Positions 18,701 through 24,947 of a stretch of DNA of 34,520 nucleotides are shown one piece after another. A program made the position numbers and the translations under genes. The notes below the pieces were generated by a model. The model made no database searches. It saw only the letters and a program-made list of their open reading frames with translations, and was not told the origin of the DNA. The stretch is taken from contig CAYPIY010000016.1 in NCBI GenBank assembly GCA_964410965.1, positions 1 to 34,520 on the forward strand, in the 5' to 3' direction. The stretch's first letter is position 1. Every line of letters begins with the position of its first letter. The DNA is from JBBIRG01 sp964410965 (GTDB lineage Bacteria; CLD3; SB21; JBBIRG01).

Positions 18701-18887
18701 CAGCGGGCGTGAACTGGCCGATAAAATTCATGAGCAAAAACCCGGACTGCCAGTGATCTTCACCTCCGGTTACACGGACGACCAGATCATTCACCGCGGC
18801 GTGTTACGCGATCAGGTGGTGTATCTGCAAAAGCCTTACAATATCCAGTTGCTGGCTGAGACGATTTATAAGACGCTTCATCCGTGA
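12789..18887 (+). CDS. Cytoplasmic hybrid histidine kinase with about ten PAS and two GAF domains
   Basis: The 2032-residue protein has no signal peptide or membrane helix. After a Lys/Ser-rich leader (1-55) come GAF1 (about 58-215), seven PAS domains starting near 218, 342, 456, 584, 715, 839 and 963, then GAF2 (about 1085-1260). Three more PAS domains start near 1267, 1393 and 1524. Most PAS units open with a S-E-E-R-F/Y helix and end with a D-I-T-x-R-K linker. The transmitter has HisKA with H1667 in A-H-D-F-N-N, the N box around Asn1779, D-T-G-I-G-M and G-R-G-T-G-L-G-L. A C-terminal receiver holds D1965 in T-D-L-V-M-P-G. All catalytic motifs are intact. No output regulator lies next to it. 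Ligands are unknown; tandem PAS-GAF arrays usually sense small molecules, redox state or light. Confidence 0.92.
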   Translation: MKSGNPKKEKTIASARSNKKSSKSGKPGILPGKAIRKKENISRTSAFGKNSSVSFESRLQRINDCFLALTENHVKNINTLTALAGKLLKADCALYSRIEGKRLCIRGHWKWPDILKTGEEPQGRIFYDVIRKKTSEPLVIRNLHKTRQAQTDSSIKSCGLHTCIGFPVRIAGVTRGSLCAMFKTDFSPSEEDLQIAGMIAAAIGNEEERAMAAEQTLQSEISYRNLFNSVLEAIYIQDENGVFLDVNDGAAAMYGYPKKYFTGKTPAFISAPGKNDLQAVANAVQKAYQGKPQRFEYWGRRKNGDIFPKDVRLYPGQYFGKKVVIALAEDITEKKRTDETLNLFKSSVEHSSDAVGMSTPGGKHFYQNKAFDDLFGKIGEDPPATLYVDEMQGREVFAAIRSGKVWTGEARMHGKNRAVLNILLRAYAIKDTSGKVIGLVGIHTDITARKRTESVLKESEERYRLLFESANDAIFIMEGDRFVDCNRRTLEMFGCTREQIIDQPPYRFSPDVQPDGRNSTEKALEKISAALRGDDQFFEWRHIRFDETPFEAEVSLNRIILGDRIMLQAIVRDITSRKKAGDALRESEERFDIAVEGTSAGMWDWDMINDKVVFSPYWKKMLGYDDHEVENSFSGWQNLWHPEDADKIKKAVDDHLKGKTEKYEIIHRLKHKNGEWRWIVTRGKLLKNENGVPCRWVGTNIDFTDQKRAEEELAASEERFRQLIESSPIPIVLGRNECIIYINEAFRRMMAAGSRDMLIGRNIIDCVAPDEKERVTQHMRSRFKGLPVPDTYISMGIRLDGTIFPYEIHIANVVLSDGPATVGFVEDITERKLAEEALRSNEELFRKMNNNFPLGMHFYRLEDNQLIFTGYNPAADKLLGTDNSVFVGKTIEEAFPLLAPTEIPQRYREAAKENKQWSTEQISYKDGLISGAFEVTAFQTTPQNMVAVFSDVTERKIAAEALRSSEERFRKLFESSPVPILLARQGLILYANEAFIKGIGAETAESVIGSHVMEFIAPEDRERIADYIRKRSAKLPVPDHYECHGIRRDGTRVLHEVNIATVSLSDGSATMAFYRDITQHREMENKIRQRESILEAIAFAADRFLASPDWETHMDEILKTLGQAVDVSRTYIFEVHNGAGHEIFASQRFEWCAPGVQPQIMNPRLQNIRLREAGYGRWIELLQSGEMISGNIGELPEPEKNLLKTQDVQSVVIAPIFIDKKWWGFIGYDDCTSKRSWSTTQLELLKATASLFAKAIETRQSEEKLRQSEKKYKTLIETSQDGISLLKPDGTIVFTNERKAKMVGAETAEEIIGRNAFEFLTDEGKQHIFSLMEQFLSAGNMNNVEAGVIRLDGSEFTAEFNGSVLYGGDGNPEFIMYTMRDITRRKQSEKALQESERMHATLISNLPGFIYRCKNDHEWTMEFISSGCLEITGYTPGDFIGNKRLAFNDIIHPDYHALLWNKWQDVLSRKETFEHEYPIITADNEIRWVWERGQGVYSAKGELFFLEGFITDITTRKAAEQALQESEVKYRQLIEQSNDAIYLMFNRKYEIVNKKFLTLFEISVEDVRRPDFDLIQLVAPKSKLFIEDRLQQISSGQTPYPSFSFTGRSHSGKDIELEASVSYIQYQNGTAVQGILRDVTERNKMEEQLRQAQKMEAVGQLAAGVAHDFNNILTIISGYTSLMLMDQSLPKPSAEKILEIKRAGERAQFLTNQLLAFSRKQILNPEPLDINKLIRDSLKMMTRLIGEDIHIQLDLAGTVPDILADPIQIEQILINLLVNARDAIHERKDPVISKTISINTHETVIDRRMIPNAAPDDDMRRVQITIGDTGIGMDEETRSKIFDPFFTTKETGRGTGLGLATVYGIIKQNNASIHVYSEPNIGTTIKILWPLSIVKSAVSDEETSEIVLQRGSETILLVEDNEPVRDMTSRILKDLGYNIVTAENGEEALAIFGNKGNSIDLMLTDLVMPGISGRELADKIHEQKPGLPVIFTSGYTDDQIIHRGVLRDQVVYLQKPYNIQLLAETIYKTLHP

Positions 18888-18924
18888 AAGCCGGTTAATC
18901 AGGCGTCCAGGATTTTTTTAAATC

Positions 18925-18965
18925 AAAAGGTCATTCCACGCAAAGGGAATGACCTTTTTTTGTTC
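18925..18965. terminator. Probable bidirectional terminator between kinase and AraC-type genes
   Basis: A 13-bp perfect inverted repeat (18925-18937 with 18946-18958) has an 8-base loop and a T run on the plus strand. The 5' arm begins with A-A-A-A, so the minus-strand transcript also ends in U residues. It lies between two convergent genes (stops at 18887 and 18979). Confidence 0.85.
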
Positions 18966-18978
18966 TGTAAAATATTTA

Positions 18979-19953
18979 TTAGAGCGGCCTGACGGGAATG
19001 CAGATATCCACGATATGTTTTTTTTGCGGATGTTCATCAGGGTTATTCAGGCACCATTCGAAGCAAGGACGGTCATCGGGCTGATAGCCGCTGCCGGGAA
19101 GCCATTCCCCGCACAGCGAATCCCAGGCTTGCTGGTATTCATGCGGAAGGAGTTCGAACCGCGCGCAGGCGTATTTTCCTGCGGGAACGGTCATGGTTCC
19201 GACTACACCTTCGGTTTTTGTGTCCGGGGGAACGGTGATGCAGACGCTGGTGCGCAGTTTATGATCGTCGGTGATGTCCGGATTATCGTGATACACGATC
19301 AGGATCTGCGTTTCAGGAAATTTCAGCAAACCCCGTGGCCCGGCCCAGCTCATCAGCCGGTGAAATAAACCGCGGAATAGTTTGTCATCGCCCTTGTAAG
19401 GTCCGATATGGCGGACATACGCGACCGGCATGTCAGGAAGTTCCCGGACCTGGACATTCAGGCTGGATGTTGATTTCATGTTGTTTCTCCGTGTTATATT
19501 AAAAGTTACGCTCTTAATATAACCTTTGGACAGGCGTGATGCTTTTCCGGCATTGCTATTCGTTTCCCGGTTCTTGCTGTTTGGTTTACCGATCTTGCTA
19601 TTGTTGCCGGATTGCTTCCGCCACTCGCTTGCGCTCATTTTAAAATAATCTTTAAATGCACGGGCGAATGAAGCCGAACCGGAAAATCCGCAGTCTAAAG
19701 CGATGACGGTTATGGATTTCTTCGGATTGTCTGTCAGTTGCCTTGCCGCTTTCTCGATCCTGAGACGCTGAATGAACTGATTCAGAGGTTCGCCGGTCAT
19801 CGCCCTGAATATTCTGTGAAAATGAAACGGCGAGAAAATCGCTACACCGGAAAGCCGGTTCAAAGATAAAGGCTGATCCAGATGATTATCAATGTAATCA
19901 ATCACCCGGTTGATGCGGGCGATGTATTCATCACGAAGGTTGGGATTGTCCAT
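18979..19953 (-). CDS. AraC-family regulator with GyrI-like effector domain
   Basis: The 324-residue protein has two HTH units of AraC type at the N-terminus (about 10-112). The typical F-S-P-F-H-F-H-R-I-F recognition segment is at 40-49, and the second HTH G-F-S-G-S-A-S-F-A-R-A-F-K is near 89-101. A polar linker (about 114-150) with Asn/Ser/Lys follows, then a GyrI-like ligand-binding domain (about 166-324) with I-G-P-Y-K-G near 187 and the F-E-x-x-x-x-x-x-E-C-type ending. Such proteins respond to hydrophobic or cationic small molecules and often control efflux or stress genes. No target gene is obvious next to it. There is no strong Shine-Dalgarno. Confidence 0.88.
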   Translation of the reverse strand: MDNPNLRDEYIARINRVIDYIDNHLDQPLSLNRLSGVAIFSPFHFHRIFRAMTGEPLNQFIQRLRIEKAARQLTDNPKKSITVIALDCGFSGSASFARAFKDYFKMSASEWRKQSGNNSKIGKPNSKNRETNSNAGKASRLSKGYIKSVTFNITRRNNMKSTSSLNVQVRELPDMPVAYVRHIGPYKGDDKLFRGLFHRLMSWAGPRGLLKFPETQILIVYHDNPDITDDHKLRTSVCITVPPDTKTEGVVGTMTVPAGKYACARFELLPHEYQQAWDSLCGEWLPGSGYQPDDRPCFEWCLNNPDEHPQKKHIVDICIPVRPL

Positions 19954-19982
19954 AGAATCTGTATGCGGATTTGAGAGTATAT

Positions 19983-20011
19983 AAAAAAAGGGGAAAAATA
20001 TTCCCCCTTTT
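19983..20011 (-). terminator. Terminator of the GIDE-domain gene
   Basis: On the minus strand a GC-rich stem (AAAAGGGG with CCCCTTTT; plus-strand arms 19986-19993 and 20004-20011) is followed by a run of T residues. It lies 18 bases after the gene's stop. Confidence 0.75.
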
Positions 20012-20012
20012 G

Positions 20013-20030
20013 AATTTGTCAGGACAAATT
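20013..20030. repeat. Perfect 8-bp palindrome at the GIDE gene stop codon
   Basis: AATTTGTC and GACAAATT flank a 2-base centre, and the last base is part of the TAA stop. It directly adjoins the terminator. Its two-base centre is too short for an RNA hairpin loop without opening part of the stem, so an operator-like site is as likely as an RNA element. Confidence 0.6.
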
Positions 20031-20842
20031 TACTTTCCGCTGAACATTCCGATCACAATGGCCGCGGCTCCCGCTACCCAGCAAACAATCGCGCTGATCA
20101 TCATGATTTTGATCGTGGATTCGGTACCTTTAACAAGTTCTTCTTCTGATTTCAGAGTAATAATAAATGGTTTTCCTTTTTCCGTAGGCTGCTGGATCAT
20201 CAATTCGCCGGTTGAATCGGATGCTAATCCGATCACGTATGCCTTGCGGTCAAGCGGGAGAATGCTTTCGGTATATTGATAGCCAAGGATTTTACGGTCA
20301 CCGCTGCTGCCGGTGTTCAGGTTCAGTTTAAAGCCGCCGAACGAAATGCTGGCCTGGTTAGCGGTGTGAGGTTCGTATTTGTCAACCACTTTGACCGGAT
20401 CGATATTTGCGCCGTTCGGATTAATCGTGATTTTTCCGGTTTCATCCATAATCTGAAAATTGATCTTTTGTGTGTTGCTGGAAACGGTTGTATTTCCAGT
20501 TCTGGTTTTCCGGACCTGATTACCGTTGGCGTCTTTGTCCCAGTAGGTTTCCTCGTAACGTTCCTCGACTTTCATGTCATAATACACGCAGGGCTGTTTG
20601 GAGAGTTCGCCGGTCAGCGGCTGATCGCATTTAATCATCCCCTTGACCTCCACGAGCTGTTTGAATCCGCCGGTTGTGCCCAATTCATCATTAATGGATT
20701 TGCAGGTGTCAGCCAGTTCTTTTGTCGTTGAGGTGGGCGTGGATTTGATTTCAAGCAGATGTCCCTGTTTTTTTGTTCTCATGATGATAAGCAGAACGCC
20801 TACACCGATCAGGATAATTCCTATGACAAGACCTACTAACAT
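20030..20842 (-). CDS. Bacterial GIDE-domain membrane protein (MUL1/MAPL-related, no RING)
   Basis: The 270-residue protein has an N-terminal helix (about 2-21) and a C-terminal helix (about 245-267). Between them lies a domain that resembles the GIDE region of eukaryotic mitochondrial E3 ligase MUL1. It has V-E-V-K-G-M-I-K (64-71) and P-L-T-G-E-L-S-K-Q-P-C-V-Y-Y (75-88), then I-N-F-Q-I-M-D-E-T-G (127-136) and a late I-L-G-Y-Q-Y-T-E-S-I-L-P-L-D segment (185-198). No RING finger is present, so ubiquitin ligase activity is not expected. Bacterial members are uncharacterised; a membrane-stress role is conjecture. A strong AAGGAG ribosome site decides the start. Confidence 0.82.
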   Translation of the reverse strand: MLVGLVIGIILIGVGVLLIIMRTKKQGHLLEIKSTPTSTTKELADTCKSINDELGTTGGFKQLVEVKGMIKCDQPLTGELSKQPCVYYDMKVEERYEETYWDKDANGNQVRKTRTGNTTVSSNTQKINFQIMDETGKITINPNGANIDPVKVVDKYEPHTANQASISFGGFKLNLNTGSSGDRKILGYQYTESILPLDRKAYVIGLASDSTGELMIQQPTEKGKPFIITLKSEEELVKGTESTIKIMMISAIVCWVAGAAAIVIGMFSGK

Positions 20843-20949
20843 GATGATTCTCCTTTTGTAGTATAGTTATAATTAGTATAACAATTAAAATTTAAATAGC
20901 TTCTTACATAAAGACAAGGAAAAAGATTACATCTTACATCGGAATTCCG

Positions 20950-21483
20950 TCACTCGATGCTGACTTGTTTTGCAATCAATTTGTTCATATTTTTAACGCA
21001 GGGCAATAATTCCTGCATAATCTGAGCCGGGGATTTGCCGGTAATGTCTATGCTGAATCCGGCATATTGGTGGTTGATGGTATGTTCATTCCAGGTTATA
21101 TCGGGATTTTCTGAATCAAGCAGCGGATTGTCAGGAATAACCCGCAGCCTTTCCCGGATGAAACTCCAGTCGCAATTCAGCCGGACAAGTAAGCCGGCGT
21201 CCAGCACTTCCTTAAGATTATTCACATCCATCAGGCTGCCGCTGCCCAATGCAATGACCGTCGGTTTGGTCCCTTTAATGAGTTTCCGGATAACCTGATT
21301 TTCCAGCCCACGGAAAAAGTCCTCCCCTTTGGTCTTAACAATATCACCGATGGTCATATTCTGCTGTTCTTCAATCAGCAGGTCCGTATCGGCGAATTCA
21401 TATCGGATGCTTTCTGCCAGGAGTTTCCCGACCGTGGTTTTGCCGGTACTCATAAATCCGCACAGAAATAATTTAGGCTTCAT
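20950..21483 (-). CDS. Shikimate kinase-like P-loop kinase with divergent substrate residues
   Basis: The 177-residue protein has the shikimate kinase frame: Walker A G-F-M-S-T-G-K-T-T (9-17), A-D-T-D (31-34) and G-E-D-F-F-R-G-L-E (53-61). However, the usual G-G-G motif is G-S-G (80-82), and the R-P-L-L lid motif reads N-P-L-L. The later R-x-P-x-Y-x-E-x-A-D helix reads T-I-N-H-Q-Y-A-G-F-S, without the shikimate-contacting Arg. Either it is a fast-evolving aroK or a related small-molecule kinase. No other aromatic-pathway gene is nearby. The Shine-Dalgarno GGAAGGAG supports the ATG. Confidence 0.75.
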   Translation of the reverse strand: MKPKLFLCGFMSTGKTTVGKLLAESIRYEFADTDLLIEEQQNMTIGDIVKTKGEDFFRGLENQVIRKLIKGTKPTVIALGSGSLMDVNNLKEVLDAGLLVRLNCDWSFIRERLRVIPDNPLLDSENPDITWNEHTINHQYAGFSIDITGKSPAQIMQELLPCVKNMNKLIAKQVSIE

Positions 21484-21713
21484 GAATCATTCTCCTTCCG
21501 GTATGCCGTTGCCGGCGTAACGGTTTTATTTGTCCGGATATTCATGCGCTGATGTCATACAGCAGAGTTTTCATTTCTCCGGTAATTCGGTCGTGTGTCT
21601 TATCGGACACATCTGCTGTACAGAACATGGCTCATAGCACATTAATTCATTTAATACATGAACGCAACATGAAAGTGAAAATCGGACTTTTGAAGAAGAT
21701 CAATAAAAATCAC
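21484..21713. other. Intergenic region with complex stem-loop upstream of the kinase-like gene
   Basis: No gene is supported. The stretch holds the shikimate-kinase-like gene's leader on the minus strand, the inverted repeats listed separately (21558-21620) and AT-rich sequence leading into the tRNA-Lys promoter. Confidence 0.4.
21558..21620. promoter_or_regulatory. Nested inverted repeats, candidate structured leader
   Basis: TACAGCAGA (21558-21566) pairs perfectly with TCTGCTGTA (21612-21620). Inside it TGTGTC (21594-21599) pairs with GACACA (21606-21611). The two 3' arms are contiguous, so the stems would stack with a 27-base bulge on the 5' side. It sits 75 bases before the kinase-like start on the minus strand. 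Regulatory function is inferred. Confidence 0.45.
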
Positions 21714-21742
21714 TTGATTTGATGATTTCTTTTTTATATAAT
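21714..21742 (+). promoter_or_regulatory. Sigma70-type promoter of tRNA-Lys
   Basis: TTGATT (21714-21719) and TATAAT (21737-21742) are 17 bases apart, and the tRNA starts 17 bases after the -10 box. This is nearly the same geometry as the tRNA-Arg promoter. Confidence 0.8.
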
Positions 21743-21759
21743 TCAACCCCTTAAGAGAA

Positions 21760-21832
21760 GCGTCCATAGCTCAACTGGCAGAGCAGCAGACTCTTAATCT
21801 GGAGGTTCCAGGTTCGATTCCTGGTGGACGCA
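21760..21832 (+). tRNA. tRNA-Lys (anticodon CUU)
   Basis: The acceptor stem GCGTCCA pairs perfectly with TGGACGC. The D arm is GCTC/GAGC, the anticodon loop CTCTTAA has CTT at 21793-21795, and the T arm is CCAGG-TTCGATT-CCTGG. The discriminator is A21832 and CCA is not encoded. The outermost anticodon-stem pair is a G-G mismatch. It reads AAG codons. Confidence 0.95.
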
Positions 21833-21840
21833 CAAAACTT

Positions 21841-21885
21841 AAACCTTATAACACAAATACAAGAAGTTATAAGGTTTTTGTTTTT
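21841..21885 (+). terminator. Rho-independent terminator of tRNA-Lys
   Basis: A perfect 12-bp stem (21841-21852 with 21866-21877) with a 13-base loop is followed by two T runs. It starts eight bases after the tRNA. Confidence 0.85.
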
Positions 21886-22070
21886 ATTTCCGGGTTTTCA
21901 AAATGACGGATAAGAAACAAAAAAAGGTTTGTTTATGAAAATCTCAAGAAATTCCAATTGAGGGTTACGCGAACGCATAGTGAGCGGATATGGAATAATA
22001 TTTTTTTTCCGTCGTTCCAAGAACACAATGAGATATTATCAGACTAAATAATTTTAAACAGGAGATCATC

Positions 22071-22466
22071 ATGAATATGGAAATCACGTTTGAAGGCAAA
22101 AAGAAAGTTATAGCGAATTTCAACGGATACCGCGTTGAGACGGACCAGCCGGTTCAGGGCGGGGGAGAGGGTTCGGCACCATCGCCGTTTGAGTTGTTTC
22201 TTGCGTCTATAGGAACATGTGCCGGCATATATGTCAAGGGATTCTGTGACTCAAGAAAATTACCTTCCGAAGGCATTAAAATCATCCAGTCAGTGGATGT
22301 CGACAGGACCACCGGGACCATCAGTAAGATCAAAATGGATATTCAGGTTCCTAAAGATTTTCCCGACAAATACAAAGACGCTCTGATCAATGCCGCTGAA
22401 TTATGCAAAGTCAAAAAGACCATCGCGCATCCTCCGGCGTTTGAGATCGTGACGACGGTGAAGTGA
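22071..22466 (+). CDS. OsmC family protein
   Basis: The 131-residue protein matches OsmC/Ohr-type thiol peroxidases. It has the S-P-F-E-L-F-L-A-S-I-G-T-C-A motif with Cys49 or so on the central helix, and a second Cys in N-A-A-E-L-C-K-V (about residue 111). OsmC enzymes use these two cysteines to reduce organic hydroperoxides; YhfA-like members with the same fold have less clear roles. It is cytoplasmic, with no signal. The AGGAGAT ribosome site lies five bases before the first ATG, with a second ATG two codons later. It stands alone in its orientation after tRNA-Lys and its terminator. Confidence 0.87.
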   Translation: MNMEITFEGKKKVIANFNGYRVETDQPVQGGGEGSAPSPFELFLASIGTCAGIYVKGFCDSRKLPSEGIKIIQSVDVDRTTGTISKIKMDIQVPKDFPDKYKDALINAAELCKVKKTIAHPPAFEIVTTVK

Positions 22467-22608
22467 TTTATGTGATGGGGTTGATTCTGCCGCACGTTTG
22501 TCATCACAGCAATTGATCGCTTCAGTTTTTCATTGCAAACCTGCTTTGTCTTTGTCATATTGCATTATGAATGTTTTCGACGGCGGGAAATCATTATAAA
22601 ATAGCACA

Positions 22609-23868
22609 ATGAACGAACAAACCAATGTTGACAAGCAGCACAATACGACGTTAATATTTGTTACCGAATCCTTTCCCTACGGCGTGGGGGAGCAGTTCAT
22701 CGAGACGGAAATCCGCATCGCAGCGGCTTTTTTCAGGCGTATCTTAATCGTTCCAAAAACCGTTAATGATCAAACCCGTTCCATCCCTGATAACGCATCC
22801 GTTGTGCATTGGGATTGCATAGGCGGATCATGGGTACGTCGGATGAAAGCCGTTCAGATTTTTTTTCTGGGCATTTTCTGGTCTGAATTGATTCGCCTCT
22901 GTTTCCGGAAATTCAGTCTGTATTCTTTCAGAAAACTCCTGCGTTTTACCTATCAGGCTTTATGTTTGAAACACATCATCCTGAAGATCCGGGTTGAAAA
23001 CACGGGGATATATTATTCTTACTGGCTCTGGTCGCAGGCGATGGCCCTTGCGCTTATCGTCCGGTCAGGTAAGAAGGGTTTGTTCGTGTCCAGGGCGCAT
23101 GGTTATGATGTTTATGAAGATCAACATCCCGACCGTTATCTGCCTTACCGGCGTTTTATTTTCAGGCATATGCATGATGTGTTTTTTGTGTCCAAAAACG
23201 GTTTGGACCACACGAAAGAGAATTATCCTTCTCAAAAAACCGAATTTCATATCGCCCGGCTCGGCGTACCCGAACAGACGGCGTTGCCCGAAGACCCCGG
23301 CCGGCCGGTTACGCACATTGTATCCTGTTCCGCCCTGATACCGCTCAAACAAATTGACTTCATTATCCGGGGTATTGCCCTGGCGGCATCGGAAACCGGT
23401 GCCAGGTTTCACTGGACGCACATCGGGGAAGGTGAACTGAAAGTGGAATTAATGCAACTGGCGAAAGAGCTTGGTGTTGAATCCGATTTTATGGGTTCTT
23501 TGCCGAATGAGGAAGTTATTGGCTTTTACCGCGAACATCCGGTTGACCTTTTTATTAACGCCAGTTATTCGGAAGGTGTTCCCGTCTCCATTATGGAGGC
23601 CCAGAGTTTCGGTATTCCGGTGATTGCCCCGGCCATCGGCGGAATCCCTGAAATTGTTTCGGATAAAAACGGCGCACTGATTGATCCGCCGGTCACACCG
23701 GAAAAAATCAAACGGATGATTTGTGAATATGTGTATCATCCTGAATTGTGGAAAGAGAAAAAACGCCGGAGTGTTGAGGTATGGAATGAACAGATGAATG
23801 CCGGACGGAATTATCAATCGTTCTTCCGGAAAATCCTCGATCATTATAACCGGAAATATCCCGGTTAA
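22609..23868 (+). CDS. Glycosyltransferase family 4 (GT-B fold)
   Basis: The 419-residue protein has the GT-B two-domain layout. The N-terminal acceptor domain contains E-S-F-P-Y-G-V-G-E-Q-F-I (about 18-29) and the S-R-A-H-G-Y-D-V-Y motif near 160-168. The C-terminal nucleotide-sugar domain contains the E-x7-E motif with Glu322 and Glu330 (S-E-G-V-P-V-S-I-M-E), followed by G-I-P-V-I-A-P-x-I-G-G-I-P-E. Its profile resembles colanic-acid or amylovoran-type transferases of surface polysaccharide synthesis. It probably works at the inner membrane face. No Shine-Dalgarno is seen; TATAAA lies eight bases before the ATG. The gene converges on a methyltransferase with four bases between stops. Confidence 0.87.
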   Translation: MNEQTNVDKQHNTTLIFVTESFPYGVGEQFIETEIRIAAAFFRRILIVPKTVNDQTRSIPDNASVVHWDCIGGSWVRRMKAVQIFFLGIFWSELIRLCFRKFSLYSFRKLLRFTYQALCLKHIILKIRVENTGIYYSYWLWSQAMALALIVRSGKKGLFVSRAHGYDVYEDQHPDRYLPYRRFIFRHMHDVFFVSKNGLDHTKENYPSQKTEFHIARLGVPEQTALPEDPGRPVTHIVSCSALIPLKQIDFIIRGIALAASETGARFHWTHIGEGELKVELMQLAKELGVESDFMGSLPNEEVIGFYREHPVDLFINASYSEGVPVSIMEAQSFGIPVIAPAIGGIPEIVSDKNGALIDPPVTPEKIKRMICEYVYHPELWKEKKRRSVEVWNEQMNAGRNYQSFFRKILDHYNRKYPG

Positions 23869-23872
23869 ACCG

Positions 23873-24592
23873 TCACAATCTGCATATAGCGACAATCGTA
23901 TCGCGCAGCGCCGGGAAACGGGAGAGTTTTCTGTGAAGGAAAAAATAGCGTTTTCGGGAAACCCTGTGGCCGTGGACAAATTCAAGCGATTCAAGCGTCA
24001 TTCCGGCGAGATGGATGATTTTCCACAATGTAAACGGTGTGAAATAATAACGGTGATCTGAATTGATCTCTTCGGTATGACGGAGGGCGTTCTTATGGTT
24101 GCGGATGTCAAAAGCGTTCGGCACAGTAATGATCAACCGTTCGATACGGCCATGATGCTGTTGTTTAATCGACTGCAGGAATGCGACCGGATTGTCGACA
24201 TGTTCGAGTATTTCGCCGGCGACCAGATAGTCCCAATGAGACCGGCCGATTTCCGGTATTTCACCCGTAGTGATATCGCCGCATACGACGTTATTAATTC
24301 CGAATTGTTTTGTGACATAATCAACGCCTTCCCGGTCAATATCCACGCCGAGGCAATGAGCAGCCTGACGGGTCAGGCGTGCGTGCAGCCATATGTCCTT
24401 TTCGATTTTTTCACCAATGAGCGGGATATGATCCAGACAGCCTAAATGAATGATTCGTCTGTTCTGAACGAGGTTTTCAAGAAAAGGAAAACGGTAAAGG
24501 ATGTCGTTTTGTTTTTCCGCAATGATCAATTTTAAAGAGACGGAAAATTTTTCTCCGTTTATATAGGGTATGAAATCCTGAGTAATTTTCAT
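23873..24592 (-). CDS. Class I SAM-dependent methyltransferase
   Basis: The 239-residue protein has a Rossmann-type methyltransferase core. Motif I is I-I-H-L-G-C-L-D-H (about 47-55), slightly unusual because the common D-x-G-x-G is replaced. The acidic end of strand 2 is G-V-D-I-D (about 81-85), and strand 4 is D-Y-L-V-A-G-E-I-L-E-H-V-D-N-P (about 119-133), a form seen in Methyltransf_11/23 proteins. The rest has many basic and aromatic residues. The substrate is unknown; its neighbour is a glycosyltransferase, so modification of a glycan or lipid is possible but only contextual. The start codon lacks a clear ribosome site. Confidence 0.8.
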   Translation of the reverse strand: MKITQDFIPYINGEKFSVSLKLIIAEKQNDILYRFPFLENLVQNRRIIHLGCLDHIPLIGEKIEKDIWLHARLTRQAAHCLGVDIDREGVDYVTKQFGINNVVCGDITTGEIPEIGRSHWDYLVAGEILEHVDNPVAFLQSIKQQHHGRIERLIITVPNAFDIRNHKNALRHTEEINSDHRYYFTPFTLWKIIHLAGMTLESLEFVHGHRVSRKRYFFLHRKLSRFPALRDTIVAICRL

Positions 24593-24623
24593 GATTTGAA
24601 TCCGTTTTTGTTACATGGTCTTC

Positions 24624-24653
24624 ATCGGTTTTTACTATACTGAAAAAACCGAT
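24624..24653. repeat. 10-bp inverted repeat upstream of the methyltransferase
   Basis: ATCGGTTTTT pairs with AAAAACCGAT across a short A/T-rich centre. It lies 32 bases upstream of the methyltransferase start. No T tract follows on either strand, so an operator is as likely as a terminator. Confidence 0.5.
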
Positions 24654-24921
24654 AAAATTAAAGCATAAAAATTATGGTTCATAATCTAAGATGCAGATAA
24701 ATCACATAATCAGAATAAAAAACCATAATGATCTCTTTTGAAAATGTAACATAAATTTGTAAAAACGCTCCGGTGCCGATCAGTTGATGATTGACTGTTA
24801 TAATGGAAACTCCGTTCTTCCGTTTTAAATCTGAGGAAGGTTTCTTTTATTCAGACATCCGACACCCTTAGCTCCTATGGTTTGGGGCATCGCGTACAGT
24901 TGGTTTCCTGCGGTTGCGACA

Positions 24922-24947
24922 AATCCGATGAAACAATCCGATGAAAT
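24922..24947. repeat. 13-base tandem duplication
   Basis: AATCCGATGAAAC is followed immediately by AATCCGATGAAAT: two copies differing only at the last base. It lies inside the ORF-less stretch before ffh. Confidence 0.85.

Noticed and set aside
22467..22520. GTGATG/CATCAC pairing after the OsmC-like gene as a terminator
   Set aside because: The stem is only six pairs with a 26-base loop and lacks a T run.
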